Shown here piece by piece: positions 44,531 through 58,400 of a DNA stretch of 64,000 nucleotides (position 1 is its first letter; every line of letters starts with the position of its first letter). The DNA is from Hyposmocoma kahamanoa (lineage: Eukaryota > Arthropoda > Insecta > Lepidoptera > Cosmopterigidae). Where the stretch lies: positions 5,538,049 to 5,602,048 of the forward strand of contig NW_020653900.1 in the NCBI RefSeq assembly GCF_003589595.1, in the 5' to 3' direction. Both the position numbers and the translations under genes were made by a program. The notes beneath the pieces are model-generated. The model was given only the letters and a program-made list of their open reading frames with translations. It searched no databases and was not told the origin of the DNA.

Positions 44531-45212
44531 GACAACTTAATCTATTGTATTTTCTAAACAACGACTAATTTTAAGAATTTTGGGACTAGAACCAACTTAA
44601 TCACGATATTTATTTATTGCAATCTAATAAATTAATAAATCTTAACTAGACGCTGTGGATCTCGAGATCAAAGAATGTAGCCGTCCGAGTAAAGTTTATA
44701 CTAAGCGTGGGCAGTAAAATACTCATATTAACTTTAAACCGGTGGATCGACCGAGTGTATTTTGACCGAATATACTTTTGTGCGACTAGAACGAGCTTTT
44801 TACCTTACTAATCAATGTTAAAAACTCTGTTATAGTAACGCTAGAATAAACACGCAATACATAATGCTGTAATTATTTGAAAATTATATAATTGGTAGCA
44901 TGTATAATAAATAGACAATCGGTTACATCGGCGGTTAACATATGAAAAAAATTAAGGCCGCCAGAGTATACATTTATCATACAAAAAAGAAATTTGTTTT
45001 GTACACTGTTATAGAGCTGATTAATTTACTTTTTTTACTCTGAAATGATAGCGCTTGAGTCAGCATTAGACATCAAACATCTTCTAAAATTCCTCAACCC
45101 AGTAGGCCTCTAAGAGCACGTCGAAATGGTGATGCTTATGGAAACGATACTGTCGCGTGTGTCGTTTTACCATTATTTATAAATATGTAAGAACGGCGGT
45201 ATAATATTAAGC
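44531..45212. other. Spacer, nothing recognised
   Basis: AT-rich, without a recognisable gene or repeat. Confidence 0.45.
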
Positions 45213-45975
45213 TACACATTGACGGATTTTGTTCCGTCTGTTCCGTCGTGTTGTGCTCTCGAGGCGCTATTCGAACAAAAGTGTAATTTCGCGTTCTCCT
45301 TATGTCGTCACGACAATAGTTGTGCGTTTAAAGTGTCGTCACTGGTATATTTAAATGAAGTTGTTCACATATAGTTAGTTTTACAGTGCTTAATATAATA
45401 ATAGAAATAATAATAACGCACACACTCAGAGTCTCGCACTAGGGAAACCCTGTGTCGCGGGTGCCATGGACACACACATAGACAACCACAAATTAGACCC
45501 AAACTCACGAGAGAAATAAATGTAGGCCATACAAATATTTCTCCCGGCCCGGGAATGGAACTCGGGACCTCTGCGTGGCAGTCTAGCACGATAACCGTTC
45601 GACCACGGAGGCAGTTAAATACATATAATAACAACACAATACATGAAAAACATATAGTACAACACGATTAACTGTCGTTCACGATTTTTTTGACGTTACG
45701 ATGACAGACTGTCGCGGTCGTGACAATGGGAAGAGCTAGAACCACAGTCGTCTGACGATAAATAAAACGTCATAATTAAAGTGTGACGACAGATAATCGT
45801 AGCTACAAACGATTCTGTCCTGCAAACGACAATGCAGCTGCCATGAATCGATAAATTGTCGTCACGATCTAGAGGAAACAGTTAGACACGACCGTCGTTC
45901 AACCATAAATAAAAGGTTACGGCATAATGGGAACGCGCCCTAAGTTATACACGTTTGTTGTGCTGTTGACTGTAC
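45213..45975. mobile_element. GACGAC-rich element with nested SINE
   Basis: Left part CTACACATTGACGGATTTTG and TTCCGTCTGTTCCGTCG; right part TGTTGTGCTGTTGACTGTACG. Both ends recur joined together at 62928-63003, which is an internally deleted copy. The interior is rich in CGTCG/CGACGAC motifs such as CGTCTGACGATAAATAAAAC. A family A SINE is inserted at 45393-45619. No ORF. Confidence 0.6.
45393..45619 (-). repeat. SINE family A copy, minus strand
   Basis: TAATAATAACGCACACACTC tail, GGAAACCCTGTGTCGCGGGT, GGGAATGGAACTCGGGACC in the B-box region (mutated) and CCGTTCGACCACGGAGGCAG at the head. Complete and inserted in the element 45213-45975. Confidence 0.9.
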
Positions 45976-46363
45976 GTTATGTTAAAACGAAAGAAGAAAA
46001 ACTTATTATGAGCATCAGAATTTATTTCAAGCCATTTCTTACTTTTATTTCATTAAAAATATTTAAAATGAATATGACTTCATTTGACGCAAACGCGCAA
46101 CTGCAGCGCACAAGCGTCAAGTTGAACGCGCCCTTACTCTACAGGACCACTTGTACCGCTTAAATAACATTTGTTTAATTTTTGTTTCTTAGACTTTAGT
46201 GTGCCTTCCTGTACACGTGACGTGCGTGCGTGTTTCTTCGACGTTATTTCACTTTGTAAAATAAAGTTTATCTGTAGAGGTTGAAAGTGAAATAATCATA
46301 AAATATTCGAGATTTTCATGAATAAGAACTCTATGTGACAGAGAAGCTTTTATTACAAATTGA

Positions 46364-46394
46364 CTTATGATTCCGCTTGGTTGGACCAACCAAG
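46364..46394. promoter_or_regulatory. Candidate CncC/Maf-type site and 9-bp palindrome upstream of the P450
   Basis: ATGATTCCGC (46367-46376) fits the RTGAYNNNGC core of antioxidant response elements. It overlaps the start of CTTGGTTGG-A-CCAACCAAG (46376-46394), a perfect inverted repeat. Both lie about 80-110 bp before the P450 start codon. Binding is inferred only. Confidence 0.4.
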
Positions 46395-46473
46395 ACAAAA
46401 ACGTAAAACTTTTACGCTTGCGTAAAACCAGGTAGTAATAGATAGTAACACACTTAAGATATCGTTATAAAAG

Positions 46474-49400
46474 ATGGGTATTCCATTAATATTACTATTA
46501 ACAATTATAATACTAAGTTTATTAAAACTGTGGAAAAGCCATTCAAGAAAGGATGTAAAACTGCCACCGACATTCGACGGCGCGCTTCCTCTGATTGGAA
46601 TTGCACATAAATTAATTGGTGATAGTCAACGTAAGTATATTTCAAAAAATCGGTTTTCGTGTAAAATGTCGAGGTAAGTGTGTTTTTTTGCCATCGTGAA
46701 ATTTTTTAGGAATTTTTTTTCACACCGTGTATATCTTCAATTTTACTACATATTTTTATCCAAAGCGATTGATTCTACTCTTAATAAGAGTACGAATTAT
46801 TTATCGTTAATATTGTGCGTTATGCCCCACGAATGGGCATGTACAAATTGATATTCTATAAATGAAGGAACAGTTGGGATATTTAACCTGAATTATTTAA
46901 ATTAAATATCTCCAATCGCATGTTAAATTTGATTTCATATGCTTCATTATAGTTCGTATCATTTTTGTGGCTTTCATATTGTGATAAAAACACTTGTGAC
47001 GTAAGTATGATCACAGATATGCGTATGATCGTATGTGGCTCTATTAGACCAAAGGTAGAAATTACGGCTATTCGGAACCCTGGGGGATCCGTTTTATTTT
47101 AAATTATTATCTACTCCCATCGGCTCCCCAATGCAGGAGATCAAGAATAAATATAAATATTAAGGGGATGCAAAATTTAGAGGGGACGAGTTGCAATTTA
47201 AAATTGGCGGTGGATCATTTTGGAGATCAGTTGGAAATAACACATATTACTATTGTATTTTGTTTTCAATTCAACACATTTACCATATCTGGACTTAATA
47301 TAGATTAGTGACTTAATAGTGTAGATTAGTTGTTTAGTTTATTTTATTGTCATATTATATTATATGTATGTTAGTCCTTAAGATATTTATTTTATGGGTC
47401 ATGTGGCCTGCAATAAATATGTAAATAAATTTAAAAAAAATTAACACTTTTAAATGTCGGCAACAATGAAACCAAATTTGTAAAAATTAAAATATGTCAT
47501 AAACAAATAAAATGAAAATTATAAAAATTTCGTCAAAAAATATTATAGACTCCAACAATATTAATTATTCGTGTACCTTCTTAGATTCGTGGAGAGTCAT
47601 CCAGAAATTTGGAAAAGAATGTATAGCGAAAGGAGACGTTCTTTATGGAGTACTAGGCCCCTTCAAGATCTACGGTAAGTTTACAATTTACATAATTTTA
47701 TATATTATAATGCAATACGAATGTTTCATCAATTTGATATGTCGCTCCAGGTTTGTTTAATAACATCTTGTAACACAATTTTTGTTTCTGGGTTATCAAT
47801 AGTATTTTCTAGGTGTAAAAGCTTTGCTTTTGTGGTACAACAAAAAGTTGAAATTTACGTACCGTTACCGAATAATCATTTTTTGTAGCAGTACAGCTCC
47901 TTGTGAAAGAGTTCATCCAGGGAAGGGTGCTGGTGAGTTCATCCAGGGAAGGGTGCTGGTTCAGAAGGGGAAGGGTGCAAATTACACGAACATGGGATTT
48001 GTCAACTTATGTCTCAGAGTGATGGGCGCAGTGGATTTAAAGCTGAGTGGCACTGCAACTATTATGGACAGGCATATCGCTTACTACCAGGTGCACGACT
48101 TGTTCGTCCCGTTACTTGGTATCATAAAAAAAAATCTTGCATAACATATTATTACTTCAGTAAATTCTCGATTATCATTAAAATATTCATAGGAAAGGGT
48201 TTTTTTTATTAATATGAGTACATTTCTTCACATATAATAATAAATGATTAATGTATCTTATTTATTGTTAATAAAACACCGCAGCCAGCCGTATACTCTG
48301 CTGTCAGCCGAAATTTATCAAGACTGTTTTTTCCTTGTACAGTTTAAGGTCATTACTAGACATCGGATTATATGCACTATCAAAATGCCAAAATATGCAT
48401 GCAAATATGCACTAAAAAAGGGCGAAATATGCACAAAATATGCACAATCAAAAAACCATTATTAGAATTAACTTTATTTCTACAATATACAATAACATAT
48501 TTTTTAAGGTTTTCTGGCGCAAATTTGTGACGTTTGTCACTTAAAACTAATTTATATGCTGAAAATGACCTTTCAACGTCAACTGACGTTACCGGACAGA
48601 ACTTAAAATTTGGCGCCATTTCTGCCGAGACCTCTTCAGGCAGAATTTGTCCGGTGCCGTTGATAAATGCGAATAGCGAGTCGAGTACCTACGCTCGCGG
48701 ATCGCTCTCAATGCGCTCTCGCAGTGCGTGCGAGGGCGATGTGTTGATGTGTGGTGTGGGGACGGCGGCGTAGTACAACACGTCTAACACGTATAAATAC
48801 TAAAATAAGCACTGTCAATGAAAAAGTACCAAAATATGCAATAACGCTATAAAAATAGCATTATATGCGTTTGCATATGCAAACATGCAAATGCATATAA
48901 TCCGATGTCTAGTCATTACACTTTATCGTACTACCGTTAAGAAATATGAGGCAAACATTGAACCGAGACGGAGCATTTTGGAGTATGTTGGCGAACATAC
49001 TCCAAAATGCGCTAAGTGCAAGCTTGAAACCGCTTTAAGTAATTGTTCGATACAAGCCTGCTCAAGATGGTCATCGATTTGTATTGAAAGTTTGTGAAAT
49101 TTCATCTACTTATTTGCCAAGTTTTATTGGAGTTGGTTAACGGAAACTGGGTGAAATCCAATAAGCCAGATTCATCCCCTAATTTACCATACTTAGAGGT
49201 ACAATATTTTTTCCAATTTTGAAATGGACCATTACTGAGCTATCCTATTTTCTACAAAAATAGAGTCATCGAAATCGGTTCACAGATGTCGGAATAATCG
49301 TGTAACAGACAACAAAATGATGATTGTTCTGATATTGTTAACAACATATCATACAAAGTCCCAAACAAAGTCCACATGCATTCATCACGGACTCATTACC

Positions 49401-52400
49401 TGTTTGTTATTAACGCATGTCGTACCAATGCTGGCAAGCGATCACCATTGTATAGGTTAAAAAAATCGTTTAATAATACATTTAATAACATTGATATTCA
49501 TGGCACACGCGTTTGCATTTTCAAAAAGTTGCTTATTAATAAATTTAAAAATCAGTTAACAAATAAAATTCCTGAACCAATCGGCAATTATTTACGGGGC
49601 GCACTATAAGTTTCCGGAATGAAAAAAATACTACAAATGGTCAGAAATGAATTTATTGCTCCTCAAAATATTCTCCGTTAGCGTTAATGCACTTTTTCAT
49701 ACGAATAAGCCAATTTTGAAGACATTTATGCCACTCCTCTGTGACAATCTCTGAAACATATTTTTCATAGTCTTCGACAGCCTCTTCAGGTGATGAAAAT
49801 CGTAACTGGTTCTTTAATTTTTGGAAATAAATAAAAGTCACAAGGTTCCAGGTCGGAACTGAACGTGGGGTGGCTCATAAGGTCAACATTGTTCGCCTTC
49901 GAAAATGTGTGAGAACTGGCATTATCATGGTGCAAGATGATACGGGGTTTACGGTTACTTTTACGAGGTTTGTCAAAACTTCCGGCAAACAAATGGTCGT
50001 GTACCAATCACTATTCACGGTACAACGATTCTCCAAAGCAACATTAATCACGTGTCCAGTTTTATTAAAAAAAGAAGCAATCATCCGCTTAGAGGCACTT
50101 TGCACGCGCGCCACTTTGGTTGGTTTCGACTCATCTCAAAAGACCCATACGCTCGATTGCTGCTTTGTTTTGGGATCGTAACTATAAATCCATGTTTCAT
50201 CACCTGTTACTATATCCCATGCCAAATTTGACGCCCCTTCGTTGAATCTGGTAAGCATGGCATTGCACCAAGTAACGCGATCCGTTTTTTGAGCCTCAGG
50301 CAAATTGTGTGGAATCCACCGAGAGCACAGCTTTTTCACACTCAAATGTTTGTGTAGTATTGATTGTATTTGACTCTGCCTATGCCTAAAGATGCCCGAT
50401 TCTCATGGTATGTCACATGTCTGTCTGTTTTGATCATACGGCGCACAGCATCGATGATTTTGTTTTTCACAGCAGTGGACGGACGACCATCACGAAATTC
50501 GTCACTGAGATTCACACGACCGCGTTTGAATTCTGCAAACCAGCTATAAATAGTAGTCTTGCATAGTGCTTCATCGCCAAAAGTAGTTTGAAGCCGAGAG
50601 AAGCTCCGCTGAGCTGTTAAATTACACTTAGGCTCAACTCACACTGGCGCAGAGTCGAAGCGTCGCAACGCGTCATGTTTTTCGCCTATAATATATTCAT
50701 CTCCATTTTCCCTTTATTAAGGTATAAATTTGTATTATGCAAATATGGAAACAGGCGACACGCGTCACTTGAGCGCAGTGAGGCGCCAGACGCCGTTCAC
50801 ACTGTGATCCGGGCGCACTAAAGCGAGCATCGTCGCGCGACGACGCGTGTAGCCAAGCGTTGTAGTTGAAAAACAGGACGCGACGCGACGCTTCGACTCT
50901 GCGCCAGTATGAGTTGAGCCTTAAAGTCGTAGAAAATCATACTACGAAAATTTTCACGAGTTAAATCCATGGTGATGTAGACAACCACTTTCTAAAATGA
51001 CGCCACAATGTAAAAACAAGTGACAGATGAAACAAACTGTATTCTACAGCCAAAGAGTTCCATTTTCAAATGTTGTAATTACTTTTTAAATATTGTTTAT
51101 GTAAGTGGCCAGTCCCGAAAATGTATAGTGTCTATTATATGTATATTTTTAAAATAAGCACTTTTGGTATAACAGTTCAAAATTTACTTATTTTAAAAGA
51201 AACGTGATATGTATATATGTCAGTGTATCTATGTACCTGTAACATTTGACATTGTTTATTTAATGAAACAGAATTTGAATTTCCATAACCAATTTTGCTC
51301 CCCAGTGATCACGGACCCCGATGATATTTACACGGTGTCCAACGCTTGCCTAAAGAAGATCTGGGCTTATGACTTGTCGAAGCCTTGGCTTGGAGAAGCC
51401 CTGATAAGAGCTGATGGTAAGTGGCATTTCGGGTTTTTGCTGGGTAGTGTAATCAGCATCACACTGGTCCCGAGGTCCCCAAACTTTTGTCCCGTACGAG
51501 TCATTTTTTTCTGTTTTGTTTAGACCAATTCAATTGAATTCATCAATTTCAAATGAATATTTTTAACAGTTGACACAATGCTACTCACTTTGATCAATTT
51601 AACTGTTTAGCGTCACAACTTTCCAAAAAAGTTTTATGCATTTCTCTAATCGAACATCTTGCACTACATACATAAAGTTTAATAGTTTACTTCGTAGGTA
51701 TATTATGTAAAATATAATAAATAAATATTTGACATTGTTTATGGTACTATTTATACAATGTGAATTATTGTGTAAATAGAAAGTCAAAATTTTGATCACA
51801 ACCTGCCTACATCGCTGATATGAACCACTTGTCTGTGTACCCCTGGGGGTTGATAAAGCCAACATTGAGAATCATCGATATAAACAGTCGAACTAATCAA
51901 CTTCTCTGGTGACAACAGGTGTCCACGGACAACAGTGACAACTTACAGTGAGGTGTTCGTGTATTCATTGTGTGTCAATTTTATACGAAATAAATGTTTC
52001 CAGTTCCAATTTGGAAAAAACATCGCAAGATAATCAATCGAGCTTTCGTACAAGACGTGATCGACCAGTTCATTGGTGTATTCAACAAGGAATCTAAGCT
52101 TTTAGTAAAAGATCTAATTGCTAAAGCAGGGAGGGGACCATTTAATCCTGTTGATTACTTGGGAAACAGAGCTATGGAGATTACTTTTCGTAAGTATTTC
52201 ATATTTTTTCGACTATGAACAATCGTCGATCTTGGTTGGGTGAAAGTAGTGTCACTAATGCTCCATCTAGAACAGAACCTGCCAGAATAGGTTGTGACCT
52301 ATGACAGTGCTAATCACCTACATCGACATCTCACGTTTTTATCACAATGTTTACTGGTTCCTCTCGAATCGTTCTCTAATTCCTTTTCCTTACGTTGATT

Positions 52401-55400
52401 CGTTCCATCATCAATTCCTACAAAATTCCCGAAGTGAGAGGACGTGCAATCTGCATCTGGTAAATTTAAAGTGTTTAAATGTAAAATTTTCTTATGTGCA
52501 TTTTATATCGGAGAAACGCAAGAAATTATATTGTAATATTTTGTGCACAATCCTATTGTATGCCTACTACCGTACCGGCACGCTATGGTGGCCGTTTTGA
52601 CAGATTACATTAGTGAAGTTAAATCTCAATTCATTATCGAAAAGAATATAATCAAATGCTAGACGTATCTATGAGTTTTTAGATTTATAACTAGTATTGC
52701 AAGGGGTATCTGATTAAAAAGTTTTAATAAAACGAAAATAAAAATGTTTACTTAATACCTATATCGTTAATTCGAAACGCTTTGTTTTGCATTGAGCTTT
52801 GACGCGAATTTGTTTGAGGTAGAAGTTGTGCTGGACAGCGATCCATAAGTGACGATCGTATTAGATTTCATTTCTAGAAATTTCGAATTTCGAAATACAA
52901 TGCCGAGTTGTGTCGTAAATATACATCCAAAAATTTTACTGCACGTCACTATTGACAATAATGTACGTACATCAATTAGCTCCTTCAATATACGAAACTT
53001 GATGAGAGAAACGGCCGTCATAGCGTGTCTGTACCTACTATAAAGTATACGACAAAAAAGTTAGAAGGCAAAAGTGATAGCATAGCTAGTTCGTGGGACT
53101 TGTACCCCACTATTTTTAAGCGTCGGAAATAGATTCTCGACAGGATAAACTTTTTAATTTAAACATGGTCTAAGTAGAACACAGGTAGTGCCACCAAACT
53201 TAATAATGTAGTACTCAAATATAGAACAATTTAGTAGAGTAGAAGTGGTTAGTTAGCGTCTGACGCGTGCCAATTATATATAGGTCTCAAAAGACCTACT
53301 TGAGCTCAGTCCGCCATTTTCGCTTTGTATGCTATGGTTGTGTCATTCTTTCGCGCAAACTGCCTTAAAAAAATGCCTTATTGTGCTGTTTTGGAGTGCA
53401 AAAATGATAGCTGCACCAAAAATATCACCCCTAGTAGTTTCAAATCATCGTCTTATTTTAATAAATTATCAATTTTCTGATTATCTATACGTTGACATGT
53501 TAATCGTTAGTCGTAGTCCAGCTACAGACCGCAAGATGTCAGCATGTTGAAAAAATTTCAATATAAAATCAAATCGTCGTAACTTGCAACAAAAGTTTCA
53601 ACGATATAACGACTGGGTGAAGTTTAAATTATATTAACAATGCAGAATTTGTTACATCTTTTAAAATTAGAAACTATGACCAATCATTATCAAGATTTCA
53701 TAGTGTTTATCATTTTGTTTGTGTGCGTTTTGGCGACATCAGGGGGTCTACTCTCGATCTCAAGTCAAGTATTGCTTTTATGGCAGTAATTGTTTCGGAC
53801 GGATGTCGGACGGAGATCGAGAGTAGACCCCCAGTTCCGATAGTAATCAAGGCTCATGGCACTTCCATTGTTTTTTTTTCTTCCATGTACTCAATAGACT
53901 TGTACCTGATTGGTCCTTAGCGGGAATGATCCTAGTTAGTTCAATCGGTCAACTGAACTAGGTCGGTCTTCTAGTTCATCTAGTTCCTTAGTTAGTTAGT
54001 TCGTCTTGTCCTTGCTCGGACATTGAACTAACGCTCCAAGCTAGTAATTTTATTCACATTAACTATTACGGACTTCTAGTATTATGAGGTCAATACTACA
54101 CTGTACTAAATATTTAAAAATACAATTTGTATGGAATCGGTACTATTTGATTTTCCTTCATGTTTTACAGGTTTAAAGACTGTCATTCTAAATTTTTATT
54201 GAATTCATTATCAATTGTTTTTTTAAATTGCTCCACTAGTTTGTTATAATTATTAATACAAAGATCGAACACTCAGAAAAATTCCTTCGATCCGGCCGGA
54301 TTCGAACCGACGTCTTCTTGCTTACTGTGTCAGACGCTATACCAACTAAGCCACAGAACGAACCAGCGGACCTCACGAATCTTTCTATGTGCTTGCGCCG
54401 TGTCTTTGTATTTGGTTTTTTCAACGACTTTTTAGTCGTAGCGCCATCATGAGAAATCTATGAATGATTTATCAGTAACTGTCTGACTGTCATTCTAACT
54501 AAATATCCTTTTTTTACAAAATAGGAATTTTAGTCAGAATTATGTGTTTAAAAATGAATATTTAGGTACAACTATTTCATATACTCGTATACGTAGGTTG
54601 ATATTATACATACAGATACCTACCAAAAATATTACCTTTTTTGCAAGCTCGTATATATACAAAATGTAGATACGTATTCGAGACTTAGAACGAGCTGGGA
54701 AAGTTCAACCGTGCATCCCACTCGAACTTGTACTAAAAGTAGCGAAAGATCGCTATTTGTACCGCTCGCACCGTTCCTACTGTATAAAAGACAGGTGAAC
54801 TATCAACGCAAACAGTTCCTAGTCCGTAGTAAACTAAAAAGAAGGATGAACTCATTGACCTACCAACAATGAACTATTAAAACCGTGCAAGACGAACTAG
54901 GTCATGTCGGTCAGTGTAGGGAATATATTCCTAATAGTTCGTAGCTCATAAACTATACAAGCCTAGTACTCAAAGCACAAAGAATTTCTTAAAAACTTAT
55001 TTGGTTTGGTGGGTTGTCTGGCTGCTTTTCTTATTGTCTTAATTTTTTTTTATATAATACTAAGTGATGGGACGAACAAGTCGTGTGCCTAGTGGTAAGT
55101 GACACACCTGTCCCTAACAATTGCAGTGCCACTCAGAGCTTTAAATGACAAAGATCTGAGTGCACTGCACGCGACACCCTGAGACATACAATGACAAGTC
55201 CCATGTGCCTGTACTTTTACCAGCAGCCTTACTGTTCAAATCTGGAACACAGTAATGCTGACATTACTGCTTGGCGGCAGAAATAGGTAAGGTGGCAGTA
55301 CTTCCCTGAACGAACTCTTTCACAAGGAGCTCTCTAGTGCTACTAAATTACGAAGATCATAATTGTCATTACACATTATCATTTGTATAAAAAGTCGTGG

Positions 55401-58400
55401 TAGCCTACTCAGAGTTTCTCGGAATTTATCGACTCATCCGTAGAACAAAGGTCTACGTGCAATTTAATTTGAAATAAATTTAGCGTGAGCCTTTCGGTGT
55501 ACGAAAACCGCTTGATGAATCCTTCACGTCGAAGATGGTTCACAACCCTCGGAAAACTAGTGAAGTGAAAAAATAGTGGGGCGTATGATTGGGTTGATTA
55601 CGTGAATGGCAACATGGGAGGAAATCTGATCTCATATTCGTGACATATGTAATCCATACCTACACTTTGAGTCAGCGTAAATGAATATAGATAGCTTTAA
55701 TGTCAATACAGAGTACCTACTTACTAAAAAGACCAACCTCATAAGTTATTCATCCCCTAGTATGCCACACTTAGGGGTTGAATATTTTCTTCGAATTTAA
55801 ATGGGACCACTTATGAGATGCCCTCTTTCCAATCATCAAGTTCGGTTCGTGTAACATACATACAAAAAAAACTTGGTCGAATCATTGACTTACAAATAAA
55901 TGGACGACGAGTCTAATACAAAAACCACGAAAAAAATGTCCCAAGTCAACCTATTTAAACGTAGTGACATGTAAATGAATATGAAAATGCTAAAACGTTG
56001 AATTTAAATTGTAATGCCATCGCAGTACTGTCTAATTTTGCTTGCTTCGCTGTCAGTCGAACAAACGAAGACTAAAGCGTGAATGACGCTCTGTATACGA
56101 CTTTAACGCCCTATAAGTTCGGACACTTTTTAGCGCGGACCCGACGTCTATATAATTGTAAGTCATTGGGTCGAATAGTGAACCTCCTCCTTTTTTTGAA
56201 ATCTGTTAAAAAGCATTTAACAGCATTTACTTAGAGGAAGCTCATATTGCAGAGTAGATTTAAATGGTTTGTTACAAACGTGCCTCTAATATCTTTTTTT
56301 TTTCCAGAAACAGTAATGGGAATATCGGACTCAGGCGATGACGTCATCCATAACCACGAATATTCACGGGCACTACAATCTTTATTTAACTTGTACGCAC
56401 AAAGATTTCAGAGCCTGTGGATGCATAGCCCGTTTTTGTACAACTTCTCCAGCTTGAAGAAGAAGGAGCAAGATTTGATAAGTATTCTCCATAGGACTTC
56501 TGATAAGGTACTTGTATTATGTATTTTTGTTATTTATATTAAAATCACTTGGTAATTAAGTATGGCGTAAATAGAATTGCAAGCTCAACATAACATTGTC
56601 TAACGGAACTGATTGTTCTTTACTGTCGTGTTCAAAAGTCACAAATTAAGGGGCAATGTGTACACTTCTATAATAAGATCCCGATTCATATTCAAAATTT
56701 GCCATTCACCAGGCTTAAAACTATAGTGAAACAAAAACTTTACAATGTTAAAGGTTATTTACTTTTGTCATCTATTTACCCTTCTGCGTAATTATATGAC
56801 AAAAAGTCCTGACAGGTTGTCTCGACCTGTGATGCTTGAAACAAATATTATATTTATTTACAAAGAACAAACCCTACAGTTCCTTGTTCATTCGTCTCAG
56901 GGGATCTGCCTTATGAATAAACACTAGAATTTAATTTATATGACGATTTAAGATGTAGTTTCCTTAATTTTACTTTGACTTTGAACAATAATGTAAGTAG
57001 CCTTAGTAAAATAACATACTTATTAGGTATATAACAAACGACTATAAGAATTATTCAAATAAAAGCAAAGAATTGGGTGAGAATTTATTTGCCTCTTAAT
57101 TTACAGAAAAACACTGGTCGACATATTTTCGTGTGTTCGACTCGAAAGTCGAAATGTACGCAGCGTTGTTCCGTATTTTATTAACTGACTTCAAAAAGTC
57201 GGAGGTTCTCAATTAGACTCTATTTATTCTCGATTTCGATGAATCTTCTTTTCGTAGGAAAGAGGGTACCCTGGTAATAGTCCCATTCAAATTTGAAGAA
57301 AATATTCAACCTCTAAGGGTGACAAATTAAGGGGTGAATCGGTTTACTGGATTTCACCCAGTTTCCGCTAACATTTCAATAAAATTTGGCAATTAGATGA
57401 AATTCTATCAACTTTTTAGGTCATTTTTTTTATAAAAGATCATAATTATCAAGTTACAAATTTAATTCCACTACTGCCTAAGTAATTATGATAATAAATA
57501 TAGTACATATAAGAAAATATTATATTACTTAAAACAGGTATTTCTTTTTTGTATTTTGTTTGAGGATAATTTGTTTACTTTTGGACTATAAAATTACTAA
57601 CTGGAGGCCCCTATTAAATTCTTGTTTATCAAGAAAACACATAAAAATAATAATAAAGATCAAAATACAAAACATAAGGCACCTAAAAATTCCAGTTTGT
57701 GTACTTGTTTCATAAATTTAGAGGCAATACTTAATGAATAATAGATTCAAGCGTTACTTTGCGAAAGTCCATGTTAATAAACATGGGAGTAAATTAATTT
57801 GCTACTCCGCGAACCCAGTGAAGATTAAATCGTGTAAATTTGCTGCGCTTGTGTTGAATATTTCTTCATGCAAATAATTTTCCCACACTAGTTGCATCAC
57901 AAGCGCAACTACAATCATAAACATCACCACCAGCAATACCAGACACGTGTTTCGCCTCCCTACGAGGCATCTTGAGGGGTTGTTGATTGATCGAAGTTAA
58001 TTGCGGCCGAGCGTCCGTTCAACATTCAAATGTATGCGATGGTATGTACATAGTCGCTGCTTCAATAACAAAGGTGTGAACAGGTTAATTCACATTCATC
58101 GTCCCATTATACAGGGTAAACCTCGTATGTGATGTCTTTATAATGTTTCAGAACGAAGATAAAAACTTACATAAGATTCCGTCTTTGATTGCCAAATTGT
58201 TATTTCCTCAGTGCCCTCTATATTCTATAAAATTTCAACAAGTTTTTTTTACTTAAAATTTGATTTCAGATTATCCAAAAGAAAAAAGCAGCTTACGAGA
58301 AACGGCTGGATAATAGCGATACTATTAACACTTCGGGTAATTACAATTTTTTACATCGTTCCTTATTACAGGATGTAAACAGAAATATTAGAATTGGATT

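Larger units (their letters stand above)
49602..51130 (-). mobile_element. Mariner transposon, split by a MITE, intron 2 of the P450
   Basis: A decayed mariner about 1.24 kb long once the nested MITE (50632-50920) is subtracted. CACTATA at 49602 and TATAGTG at 51124-51130 are likely remnants of its terminal inverted repeats. The transposase reads on the minus strand between them. Confidence 0.78.

Noticed and set aside
46466..46473. TATAAAAG as the TATA box of the P450
   Set aside because: It touches the start codon, so a start site 25-30 bp downstream would exclude the ATG that encodes the membrane anchor.
51306..51523. Exon 3 of the P450 read through as a longer separate ORF
   Set aside because: Similarity to P450 stops at 51416 exactly at a GTAAG donor, and the rest is intronic.
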